64,000 nucleotides of DNA from Akkermansiaceae bacterium. GTDB taxonomy: Bacteria > Verrucomicrobiota > Verrucomicrobiia > Verrucomicrobiales > Akkermansiaceae. This document shows, one piece after another, positions 35,738 to 44,316 of this stretch. The stretch's first letter is position 1. Every line of letters starts with the position of its first letter. The notes under the pieces were generated by a model. That model did no database searches. It saw nothing but the letters and a program-made list of their open reading frames with translations, and had not been told where the DNA came from. Location: positions 208,824-272,823 of the forward strand of contig JABDRB010000011.1 of assembly GCA_013041925.1 (NCBI GenBank), written 5' to 3'. The translations under genes and the position numbers were made by a program.

Positions 35738-36979
35738 ATGACTATGACTAAGACAAACAAACTGACAACCGCTGCCACAATGGCTGCTTTCGCAATTGCA
35801 CTCCCTGCAACAGCCGGAACTGATCCTATCGTGGCACCTCCTGCACCATCCAATGGCGACTGGTGTAAATCACTTAAATCCATTGGTAAAGTCTACTCTA
35901 ACAAAAACTCCGCTTTCATCCAGGAAGTAAAGTTCTTTGGCCGTTTCCATTACCAGTATGCTTACGTCGATGGTAACGACATCGATGGCAATAGCTTTGA
36001 TGAGGACTTTGATTCTGTCCGCCGTTTTCGCCTTGGAGCGCAAATCAAGTTCTTGAACGGCTTCACTCTGATGGGCCGCGCGAACGTTGCTGCCGACTCA
36101 AAGCACAGCGGCGGCGAGAGAGATTGGGGTTTCCAAGACTGGGACGAACTGAAACTTTCCTACACCAAGAAAGGCGTTGCAGGCTTTGACGCACTTAGCG
36201 CCTCATACGGTCGTCACAAGATCGGCGTTGGTCAAGAAGCTCGTATGTCCTCGAAGAAAATCAAAACTGTTGAGCGCACCGCCATGTCCAACAAGATTTT
36301 CAGCAACCGCTACACTGGCTTCTTACTCAGTGCTGAAAAAGGAAACTGGAACGGCACCATTGGATACCTCAGTCTTGATGCCACCGATGCTATTGGCAAC
36401 TGGAGCCACGGAAATGCTCTTTACCTGCTCTCTGAGCACGAGCTTTCCTGCGGAACACTCTCATTTGACCTCTTCTATAACTTGGATGCAGATGCATCAG
36501 GTGATGATGAAGTAGGCGTTGGCTACGAGTGGGCAGCTAGTGCTTCATACGTGACCGACATCGGAAGCTGGAACCTTCTTACCCAGGTCGTCTACGGTGA
36601 CAATGGAGACACAAGTTACCAAGGCGCCACGAAAAAGAGCCAAACCGGCCACTTCTGGGGTGTAATCATTGAGCCATCAACCTTCATCATCGAAGACAAG
36701 CTCGAGTTTGTAGCGCGCTATGCCTACCAGGGCTCTAGTGAAGACGAAGGTATTCGGACTAACAGCCGTTACACACGCGCCAACCATGGAGGTGATGTCA
36801 ACAGTGGCCGCGGTGATGCACACCACAGCCTCTACGCTGGCTTGAACTACTATCTCTGCGATCACAACGCCAAGTTCATGGTCGGCGTTGAGTATGAAAC
36901 CCTCGACACACCCAACGCTGGCACTCAGGAAGATGCTGATGCCACCACACTCTGGGCGGCTTATCGCATGTATTTCTAA
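35738..36979 (+). CDS. Outer-membrane porin (phosphate-selective OprO/P-like)
   Basis: Starting at ATG 35738 gives 413 residues with a signal peptide (KLTTAATMAAFAIALPATAG). The mature chain has alternating beta strands typical of a 16-18-stranded barrel: FGRFHYQYAYVDG, RRFRLGAQIKFLNGFTLMGR, LSASYGRHKIG, GFLLSAEKGNWNGTIGYLS, and a final aromatic Phe (WAAYRMYF) needed for BAM recognition. DWGFQDWDELKLSY resembles the OprP-type opening. Substrate is not deducible. Codon use suggests strong expression, and the gene ends in a very stable terminator. Confidence 0.82.
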   Translation: MTMTKTNKLTTAATMAAFAIALPATAGTDPIVAPPAPSNGDWCKSLKSIGKVYSNKNSAFIQEVKFFGRFHYQYAYVDGNDIDGNSFDEDFDSVRRFRLGAQIKFLNGFTLMGRANVAADSKHSGGERDWGFQDWDELKLSYTKKGVAGFDALSASYGRHKIGVGQEARMSSKKIKTVERTAMSNKIFSNRYTGFLLSAEKGNWNGTIGYLSLDATDAIGNWSHGNALYLLSEHELSCGTLSFDLFYNLDADASGDDEVGVGYEWAASASYVTDIGSWNLLTQVVYGDNGDTSYQGATKKSQTGHFWGVIIEPSTFIIEDKLEFVARYAYQGSSEDEGIRTNSRYTRANHGGDVNSGRGDAHHSLYAGLNYYLCDHNAKFMVGVEYETLDTPNAGTQEDADATTLWAAYRMYF

Positions 36980-37019
36980 GGAAATACGAAGCCTATACTT
37001 CAAATACCTAATAACCTCA

Positions 37020-37048
37020 GGGCGCGGCTACGGCTGCGCCCTTTTTTT
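37020..37048 (+). terminator. Porin terminator overlapping the 3' end of queG
   Basis: GGGCGCGGC pairs with GCTGCGCCC (one G-T pair) around a TACG tetraloop and is followed by TTTTTTT. The right arm and T-run encode, on the minus strand, the last residues of QueG. Confidence 0.9.
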
Positions 37049-38056
37049 GATCTCTGCAACCGCCCAGTTTGCATGCTCGGCAATCAATGGATCCTCATCC
37101 TCAGCCGCGCGCTCCAAGGCCGGCAGGTCATTGGCCTTCCCCACATTACCCAAGGCGACACAAACATTTCTCAGAAAACGATTACGCTTAATCCGCTTAA
37201 TTGGGGACTTGGCAAAGAGCTTCCTGAACCCGTCGTCATCGAGTTCAAGAAAATCTCGCAGTTGCTTTTGGAAAACCGACTGCCGCGCGTGAAACCTCGT
37301 CTCTCGGCTCAGCTTCGCAAAGCGATTCCACGGACACACGTCCAAGCAGGTGTCGCAGCCATAAATCCGATCACCGATCTGTTTCCGGAACTCCACCGGG
37401 ATCGCGCCCTGATGCTCGATCGTCAGGTAGGAAATACACCGCCGCGCGTCGACGCGATGCGGCGCGGTGATGGCATCGGTCGGGCAGGCCGTAATACATC
37501 GTGTACACTTTCCGCAGTGATCACCAAACGGGCTGTCTGGTGGAAGGTCGAGCGTGGTGATCAGCTCCGCGAGAAAAAACCACGTCCCCATGCCCTTGTG
37601 AATCTGGACACAGGATTTCCCATTCCAACCGAGCCCGGAATCGGTGGCAAAATCACGCTCTAACACAGGACCTGTATCGGTGTAGAACCGCTGCTTTCCA
37701 CCCAGCGCCTCCATCGCTAGGTTCATCTCCTTGAGTTTATCCTCGATGATATCATGGTAGTCGTCATTCCACGCATAACGCGCAATCCGATAATCCACAT
37801 CAGGATCCTCTGCCCCGGGAAAATAATTAAACGCAAGACTCACCACCGAGAACGCACCGTCCACGACAAGTGCTGGGTCGGTTCGCCGATCGACGTTGCG
37901 CTCCAGCCATTTCATGTCACCCGCGCAGCCATCGTTGATCCACTGCCGGTAGAGCTCGGCGTGCGATGCCACCTTCGCCCGCGATACTCGGCAATCATCA
38001 AAGCCCAGCTGACGCGCCATATACTGGATGTTCTGTTTTATAATTCCTCGATCCAT
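37028..38056 (-). CDS. queG: Epoxyqueuosine reductase QueG
   Basis: The 342-residue protein is taken from ATG 38056 (MDRGIIKQN); a TTG ten codons upstream is less likely. It reduces epoxyqueuosine to queuosine in tRNA using B12 and Fe-S clusters. Two 4Fe-4S motifs are clear: CGKCTRCITACPTDAI and YGCDTCLDVCPWN. The conserved FYTDTGPVLERDFA and GLGWNGKSC blocks are present, and a HEAT-like C-terminus (LERAAEDEDPLIAEHANWAVAEI) completes the family layout. Its last codons form part of the porin terminator. Confidence 0.96.
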   Translation of the reverse strand: MDRGIIKQNIQYMARQLGFDDCRVSRAKVASHAELYRQWINDGCAGDMKWLERNVDRRTDPALVVDGAFSVVSLAFNYFPGAEDPDVDYRIARYAWNDDYHDIIEDKLKEMNLAMEALGGKQRFYTDTGPVLERDFATDSGLGWNGKSCVQIHKGMGTWFFLAELITTLDLPPDSPFGDHCGKCTRCITACPTDAITAPHRVDARRCISYLTIEHQGAIPVEFRKQIGDRIYGCDTCLDVCPWNRFAKLSRETRFHARQSVFQKQLRDFLELDDDGFRKLFAKSPIKRIKRNRFLRNVCVALGNVGKANDLPALERAAEDEDPLIAEHANWAVAEIKKRAQP

Positions 38057-38114
38057 GGATGACACCCCATTTTTATACTGCTCCAACGCTTTGCTCTCAA
38101 GGCATTATGCAGCC

Positions 38115-41100
38115 TCACCCGTGGATGTCGAGATCCTCTATCATCGATGCCACCCGCTTCTCGGACACCTTAACCTTGCGGGGGAAACTCGGTGCAAACT
38201 CGGCGACACGCCACTCCATCATCAACCAACCGATCGACCAAAGCGCTACTTGTTCAGGTGCCTTTTTCCATGCGCCAAACCATCGATTCCACTGCTGTTG
38301 CACACGCTCACGCTTTTCGTCATCCTTCACCAGCGGCAGACTCGCCAGCCTCTTCAATCGCTCTTCCATCGCTAAAAAGTACCTCCCGTAATCAGACATC
38401 CTTTGATAACCTGCACGCCAGACAAAACCCGACCCCAGTAACCACTCGATTTCTTCCGCAAGATCTTCCGCGACCACGTGCAGGTGGCGGTCGCCCCGGT
38501 TGTCTTCCACCCAGTCGGATACCCGTCGATAGCTCTCAACCATCGTATCAAATCCTTCGGCGACTCGACTGGCGCATGCGTAGATCTCACCTTTTCCCTC
38601 GGTCGATGCCGTGGCAAAATCTTCTGCATTGCGTGGCAGCACCCGACCCATCGCCCCCTCACACGCGACCCGTAACATATCCACCATCACATCACCCGTG
38701 CCCGCATCCATCACCGGCACCATCATCTTCCCCATCATCCCGATGGGAAACTTGCGCCGCACGTAGTCGACTTGGCTCGCTTGATCGATCTGAAATAATC
38801 TCACACACCCGGCACGGTGGCTTTCATCGGCTTCGGCTCGATCCAGGAACGCGCGCATCCCAACGGTTTTCCCCTCGTCCACCAAGGCCGGAAACACCCC
38901 GTCGTCCGTCACCTCTGGGACATCACCAAAGTCCCACCCCTCACCCCCCGTCATCTCCCACGCTTCGTTGACACGGATTTCGCGACGCTCCCGCATCAAC
39001 CCAGTGAGTTTCTTTCTGATCTCCGCCACATCTTCCCCCATATCAAGCTCGTCCTCAGAATCACTCCAGACTCTCACCTTCGGCCGTAAACTATCGGGTA
39101 AACGACTCTCATCAAACATCCCAACATCAATCACATGACCACTGCGACGCGATAAAAAATCAGCCAACTCGATGAGGATATCGCGCGATGGCTCCCAGCC
39201 GTCCCATTCCTCAACAAAGACCTGCGCGGCCTCCCGACCCGGCGAGCACACCTGCCGCTGACTTTTTGGCAACGATCGGATCAATAAATAGACGCGTTCT
39301 TCAAGCAGCCCTAGCACACCCCAACCAACGAGATGATCAGGAAATTCAACCACCTCATCCATGCCAATTTCAAACACAACACCATCGGCCCGTTCACCCG
39401 GCGCCTCAGTGTAGCTGACGTCATAACTCTTCTCACCACTCCAGACCACATCTGGGAAGGCCGCTAAATCATCGATCTCACCCCAAACACAATCGCCCAC
39501 CGTCACCATCAAACGCTTTTCATGATCACCCGTCGTGCGCCACTTCTGAAAGGCCTTGGCCGTGCAGATCTCCACCGGAATTCGATCATAGAAAAAATCA
39601 TACACCGCCTCCTCCGACCACAGACCACCGCCGCGCCGAAGTTTGTGCTCAGCACCCTCAACCTCATCACGCACCTCATCGAGCCGATCCAAAAATTCCC
39701 CACGTGTCCGCAGCCCTCCTCCTAACACCGCCTCGCGCACAAACACCTCATGCGCCTCCACCGGGTTGACCCGACCGTAGAATACCTTGCGACCATCAAC
39801 GATCGTTAACCCACCGCAAAGCACCGTCTCCTTGCCATACACCGACCCCTGATGCTCGTCCCAGTGTGGTGAGTGATATCGGTGACGACACATGTGCGGC
39901 ACCAGCTCCTCAACCCATCGCACATCAATCACCGCCACCTTGCGTGCCCAAACACGTGAGGTCTCAACCAACTCATACCCCAACAACCACTCGGGTTTCT
40001 TTTTTCCAAATAAACCAGAGCCTGGAAAAATAGCAAACTCGCGACCACCGGTGCTCCGATACGCCCGTTTCTCTTTATCCCAGAAACCAAACTGCATCGG
40101 CATGCCCGCCATCAATGACTTATGCATCTCCCCTTCATCACCCCACTGACTCCGCTCGGAGGAAAGAGCTTGCGTCTTTACCTTTAACGTATCACGCACA
40201 AGCCGACCCAACTCGGAGACGATCTGATCCCACTCCATCACCCTGCGGAAACTCAGGTAGTTCTGTTTACAATATTTCCGAAGCTGGTTGCGCTTGAATC
40301 GCCTCCTCTCTCGGAACGTTCCTACCGCCGACCAGATATGCAGCAAGGTGAGGAAATCCGACTCGTCATCGGTGAATTTTTTGTGTGCGGTGTCTGCCTC
40401 GGCCTGTTTTTCCTGTGGTCGTTCGCGCACGTCCATCACACTCATCCCACCCACCATCACCATCACAGGGTCGAGCACATTCCGCTGTGATGCCTCGATC
40501 AGCATCCTCCCTAACCGCGGGTCAAGCGGGAGCCGTGCCAGCTTGCGCCCGATCTCCGTGAGGTGCCCCGTTTTCTCCATGGCACCGACTTCTTCCAACG
40601 TCCTATGCCCCTCGCTGATGGCTTTTGCCGATGGTGGACTCAAAAAGGGAAACTCGCGCACGTCGGGGAGATTCAAGGATTTCATCCGTAAGATCACCCC
40701 AGCAAGCGAGCTGCGCCGGATTTCTGGGTCGGTGTATTCCTCGGAAAGATCATGATCTTCTTCGCTATACAGCCGGACGCAGACACCATCACTGACACGC
40801 CCGCATCGGCCACGTCGCTGGCGCGCACTCGCTTGGCTGATCTGCTCGACCTGCAATCTCTGAATCTGGCGCGCAGGATTCCATCGGCTCACTCGCGCCA
40901 GACCGCTGTCGATGACATACACCATCCCTGGAATGGTCACCGAGGTCTCCGCAACATTCGTCGCCAACACCACACGCCTGTTTGGGCCGCCTGTCCTGAA
41001 AACCCTTTCCTGCTCATCCAGCCCGAGCCGAGCAAACAAGGGCAGGATTTCTGTCCGATTAAAATCACGCCCCTCCAGGACATCCGCGCATTCCCGGATC

Positions 41101-41864
41101 TCCCGCTCACCAGGAAGAAAGATCAATACATCACCCGACGCATCGATGTCAGAAACCCACTCGACCGCACGGGCTACATGACGTGTCAGATCTTCACCGC
41201 TGGAAACGGCTGGCAAATAATGATCCTCCACCGGAAACGTCCGGCCTTCGACATTCACCACTGGCGCCCCACTAAAATACTCAGAAAACATCCCCGCATC
41301 CAATGTCGCGGAGCTAACGACCACACGCAGGTCTTTCCGCCTTTTCAGCAGGTTTTTTAAATACCCCAGAATAAAGTCAATATTCAGACTCCGCTCATGC
41401 GCTTCATCAATGATCAGGGTGTCATACTGCCTCAGGTCTCGGTCGCGCTGCGTTTCCGCAAGCAGAATCCCATCGGTCATGAACTTGATCGATGTCTCCG
41501 ACTGCACTTTTTCCACAAACCTGACCTGATAACCAACCCGATCGCCCAGTGCCGTCCCCATCTCGCTGGCGACCCGTTTCGCTACCGTCGCCGCCGCCAG
41601 CCGCCGCGGCTGAGTGCACCCGACCCGACCGTCCTTGCCCTCCTCGCACGCCAACTCATACGCCATCTTCGGGAGCTGGGTGGTCTTGCCACTGCCAGTT
41701 TCCCCGACGACAATCACGACCTGGTGCGCCCGCATCGCGCGCATAATCTCGTCGCGGCGCTGCGCGACGGGAAGATCGGGGTAGTTGATTTGTGGCAGAT
41801 CTGGCACCGCGGCATGCTGGGGGGATTTGTTGACGGCGAAAAGTGCGAAATAAACGAAAATCAC
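38115..41864 (-). CDS. hrpA: ATP-dependent RNA helicase HrpA
   Basis: The DEAH-box helicase is up to 1249 residues, near the 1300 of E. coli HrpA. Motif I is VVGETGSGKTTQLP, motif II LIIDEAHERS, motif III SSATLD, motif VI RQRRGRCGRVSDGVCVRLYS. A helicase-associated region and a long DUF3418-type C-terminus follow. HrpA resolves stalled ribosomes on mRNA in enterobacteria. The frame begins with GTG 41864, but the first 19 residues look unrelated; GTG 41807 (VPDLPQINYPDLPV) may be the real start. Confidence 0.94.
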   Translation of the reverse strand: MIFVYFALFAVNKSPQHAAVPDLPQINYPDLPVAQRRDEIMRAMRAHQVVIVVGETGSGKTTQLPKMAYELACEEGKDGRVGCTQPRRLAAATVAKRVASEMGTALGDRVGYQVRFVEKVQSETSIKFMTDGILLAETQRDRDLRQYDTLIIDEAHERSLNIDFILGYLKNLLKRRKDLRVVVSSATLDAGMFSEYFSGAPVVNVEGRTFPVEDHYLPAVSSGEDLTRHVARAVEWVSDIDASGDVLIFLPGEREIRECADVLEGRDFNRTEILPLFARLGLDEQERVFRTGGPNRRVVLATNVAETSVTIPGMVYVIDSGLARVSRWNPARQIQRLQVEQISQASARQRRGRCGRVSDGVCVRLYSEEDHDLSEEYTDPEIRRSSLAGVILRMKSLNLPDVREFPFLSPPSAKAISEGHRTLEEVGAMEKTGHLTEIGRKLARLPLDPRLGRMLIEASQRNVLDPVMVMVGGMSVMDVRERPQEKQAEADTAHKKFTDDESDFLTLLHIWSAVGTFRERRRFKRNQLRKYCKQNYLSFRRVMEWDQIVSELGRLVRDTLKVKTQALSSERSQWGDEGEMHKSLMAGMPMQFGFWDKEKRAYRSTGGREFAIFPGSGLFGKKKPEWLLGYELVETSRVWARKVAVIDVRWVEELVPHMCRHRYHSPHWDEHQGSVYGKETVLCGGLTIVDGRKVFYGRVNPVEAHEVFVREAVLGGGLRTRGEFLDRLDEVRDEVEGAEHKLRRGGGLWSEEAVYDFFYDRIPVEICTAKAFQKWRTTGDHEKRLMVTVGDCVWGEIDDLAAFPDVVWSGEKSYDVSYTEAPGERADGVVFEIGMDEVVEFPDHLVGWGVLGLLEERVYLLIRSLPKSQRQVCSPGREAAQVFVEEWDGWEPSRDILIELADFLSRRSGHVIDVGMFDESRLPDSLRPKVRVWSDSEDELDMGEDVAEIRKKLTGLMRERREIRVNEAWEMTGGEGWDFGDVPEVTDDGVFPALVDEGKTVGMRAFLDRAEADESHRAGCVRLFQIDQASQVDYVRRKFPIGMMGKMMVPVMDAGTGDVMVDMLRVACEGAMGRVLPRNAEDFATASTEGKGEIYACASRVAEGFDTMVESYRRVSDWVEDNRGDRHLHVVAEDLAEEIEWLLGSGFVWRAGYQRMSDYGRYFLAMEERLKRLASLPLVKDDEKRERVQQQWNRWFGAWKKAPEQVALWSIGWLMMEWRVAEFAPSFPRKVKVSEKRVASMIEDLDIHG

Positions 41865-41918
41865 TAAATCGAGGACTTGCTCCTTGATTCATTACGCTGA
41901 AATCCTAAACCTAAACCT

Positions 41919-42800
41919 ATGCAAACCATCGATCAACTCAATCAAACATTCAGTATCAACGATGAGGTGTGGTTTGAAGAAGTTTCCCCTGGCTACCCGA
42001 TCGTCAGGGTGCGCAATGCATCGGCGGAAGCGACCATTGCCCTCAATGGTGCGCACCTGACAAATTATTGCCCATTGAATGAAACCCCCGTCATTTTTAC
42101 CAGCAACGCCGCCATTTACCAAGCGGGTAAGCCGATCCGCGGCGGTATCCCCGTCTGCTGGCCATGGTTTAATGCCCACCCATCAGATGATTCCCTGCCA
42201 GCTCATGGATACGCCCGCATCCATTTCTGGAACCTAGAAAAAACCGAAAGCTCACAGGACGGCACCCGCCTTGTCTTTTCACTCGCAGCTCAAAATCATT
42301 CCAAGCTCGCCGTCATGCTGGAGTTCCATATTGGCAAGGACCTTCAACTTGCCCTACACACGATCAATACTGGGAAATCCCGTGAAACATTCAGCGAAGC
42401 ACTGCACAGCTACTTCAACGTATCCGACAGCCGCAAATCACTCGTGCATGGGCTCGATGGTGACCCCTATATGAATACCGTCGGTCAGGAATCCTCCCAT
42501 CAACAAATCGGCCCCGTGGCTTTCCCCGATGAAGTCGACCGCATTTATCACAGCGAGCATCAGGTGACGATCGATGATCCCGAAAGCCAACGCCAAATTG
42601 TCGTTTCAAAATCCAACAGCCAAAGCACCATCATCTGGAACCCAGGGGAGAAAAAAGGTGCCTCGCTGAGCGATTTACAAAACGACGAAATCTTCCGCTT
42701 CGTCTGCGCAGAATCCGGCAACGTCCGAGACCAAAGCATCACCCTCGGCCCTGGTGAAAATCACATCCTCCTGCTCCGCATCGCCACCCAAATCCAATGA
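41919..42800 (+). CDS. D-hexose-6-phosphate mutarotase (aldose-1-epimerase family, YeaD-like)
   Basis: The 293-residue beta-sandwich protein speeds alpha/beta anomer exchange of glucose-6-phosphate and related sugars. Signatures: GGIPVCWPWFNAH, then HGYARIHFWNLE with catalytic His, then SEALHSYFNVSD, with the catalytic Glu probably in the final block (VCAESGNVRDQ). Its stop overlaps the sulfatase start by 4 nt (ATGA), so translation is coupled. Confidence 0.92.
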   Translation: MQTIDQLNQTFSINDEVWFEEVSPGYPIVRVRNASAEATIALNGAHLTNYCPLNETPVIFTSNAAIYQAGKPIRGGIPVCWPWFNAHPSDDSLPAHGYARIHFWNLEKTESSQDGTRLVFSLAAQNHSKLAVMLEFHIGKDLQLALHTINTGKSRETFSEALHSYFNVSDSRKSLVHGLDGDPYMNTVGQESSHQQIGPVAFPDEVDRIYHSEHQVTIDDPESQRQIVVSKSNSQSTIIWNPGEKKGASLSDLQNDEIFRFVCAESGNVRDQSITLGPGENHILLLRIATQIQ

Positions 42801-44299
42801 ATAACAACCTCATCAAAAAAACCTGTCATGCCATCGGCATGTCCATCGTCCTGCAAGCATCGCTGCTACCCATGCCGATTCAGGCAGCGCAGGCCACCCC
42901 ACCCCTCAACGTCCTGCTGATCACGGCAGACGACCTGAATTACAATTCCATCGGCTCCTATGGCTGCTCCATCCCCAACATCACGCCAAACCTCGACCGA
43001 CTCGCCAAGGGGGGACTGAAGTTCAACCACGCACACGTCAATATTGCAATCTGCCAGCCATGCCGGCAATCGATCATGACCGGACGTTACCCTCACACCA
43101 ATGGAGCTGAGGGGTTCGATCCCATCGACGCAGCCGTTCCCACCCTGCAGGAACATCTGCGAACGGCCGGATACCTGAATGGCATTTTAGGGAAAGAGCA
43201 ACACCTCAAACCCATACACAGATATTGCTGGGATCTGTGCATCACGGAGGGCGAGTTGGCCTCCGGTGCCGGCATCGGTCGCTCGCCAGAACGCTACCAC
43301 CAGTATTCCAAGGCATTTCTCAAGCTCGCCAAGGATCAGAAAAAACCGTTTTTCCTCATGGCGAACATCCATGACCCGCACCGCCCCTTCGCCGGCAGCG
43401 CGCAGGAATTGCATAGCTGGGCAAACGACCTCCCGAAGGTCACTCGCCGCATCAAGGCAGAGGACGTGAATGTTCCTGGATTTCTCGCCAACATACCCAA
43501 TGTCCGTAAAGAAATCGCGGAGTATTACACCTCAGTCTACCGCTGTGATGAATCGGTTGGCGCCATACTCAAGGCGCTCGATGAAAGCGGCTTCGCCAAC
43601 AATACGCTCGTTATGTTCTTGAGCGACAACGGTATCGCGGTGCCCTTCGCCAAGGCGAACTGTTACCTCAACAGCACCAAAACCCCATGGATCGTGTCCT
43701 GGCCAGGGAAAACCAAAGCCGGTTCCGTCGATGATACCCACCTCATCTCAGGTATCGACTTCATGCCAACCATCCTCGAGGCACTGGATATCAATCAAGT
43801 CGATGGAATCGACGGACGAAGCTTTCTTCCCCTGCTGCGTAACGAAAAACAAGCGGGACGCGATTACGCGTTCACCGAGTTTCACAAGACCTATGCGCGC
43901 CGCTGTTTTCCGATGCGTGCCATCCAAGGCAAAAAATTGGGCTACATCGTTAACTTCTGGGCAAACCGGACAGCACCGATGCGGATGGACTCAACCAGCG
44001 GGTTAAGCTTTAATGCCATGCAGAAAGCTGGCAAGACCAACCCAGAAATCGCGTCTCGTGTCACTTTGTTCGATCATCGTGTCCTGGAGGAGTTTTTCGA
44101 TTTTGAGAACGATCCGGACGGCCTGAACAACCTGATCGCCCATCCGGAATATCAGGATAAGATCAAGGAGATGCGTCATCGTCTCCGCGAGGAAATGAAA
44201 CGGACCAGCGACCCCGCCCTCTCCACCTTTGAGCAGCTGGATAATCCCGCCGCCCTCGATGCCTTCATGAAGGCGCAGCAAGCCCGCGCAAAGAAATAA
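42797..44299 (+). CDS. Secreted type-I sulfatase (formylglycine-dependent)
   Basis: The 500-residue protein has a signal peptide (to about residue 31). The sulfatase signature C-x-P-x-R occurs as CQPCRQSIMTG with Cys86 to be converted to formylglycine. Metal-binding ITADDLNYN near the N-terminus and LSDNGIAV further on are intact. The KEQHLKPIHRY block and the closing FDFENDPDGLNNLIAHPEYQD fit the N-sulfoglucosamine sulfohydrolase-like S1 subfamilies. It should desulfate sulfated polysaccharides, which fits a marine lifestyle. Maturation needs an FGE enzyme, not seen here. Confidence 0.93.
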   Translation: MNNNLIKKTCHAIGMSIVLQASLLPMPIQAAQATPPLNVLLITADDLNYNSIGSYGCSIPNITPNLDRLAKGGLKFNHAHVNIAICQPCRQSIMTGRYPHTNGAEGFDPIDAAVPTLQEHLRTAGYLNGILGKEQHLKPIHRYCWDLCITEGELASGAGIGRSPERYHQYSKAFLKLAKDQKKPFFLMANIHDPHRPFAGSAQELHSWANDLPKVTRRIKAEDVNVPGFLANIPNVRKEIAEYYTSVYRCDESVGAILKALDESGFANNTLVMFLSDNGIAVPFAKANCYLNSTKTPWIVSWPGKTKAGSVDDTHLISGIDFMPTILEALDINQVDGIDGRSFLPLLRNEKQAGRDYAFTEFHKTYARRCFPMRAIQGKKLGYIVNFWANRTAPMRMDSTSGLSFNAMQKAGKTNPEIASRVTLFDHRVLEEFFDFENDPDGLNNLIAHPEYQDKIKEMRHRLREEMKRTSDPALSTFEQLDNPAALDAFMKAQQARAKK

Positions 44300-44316
44300 T
44301 GGCGCCTTCACAGCCG

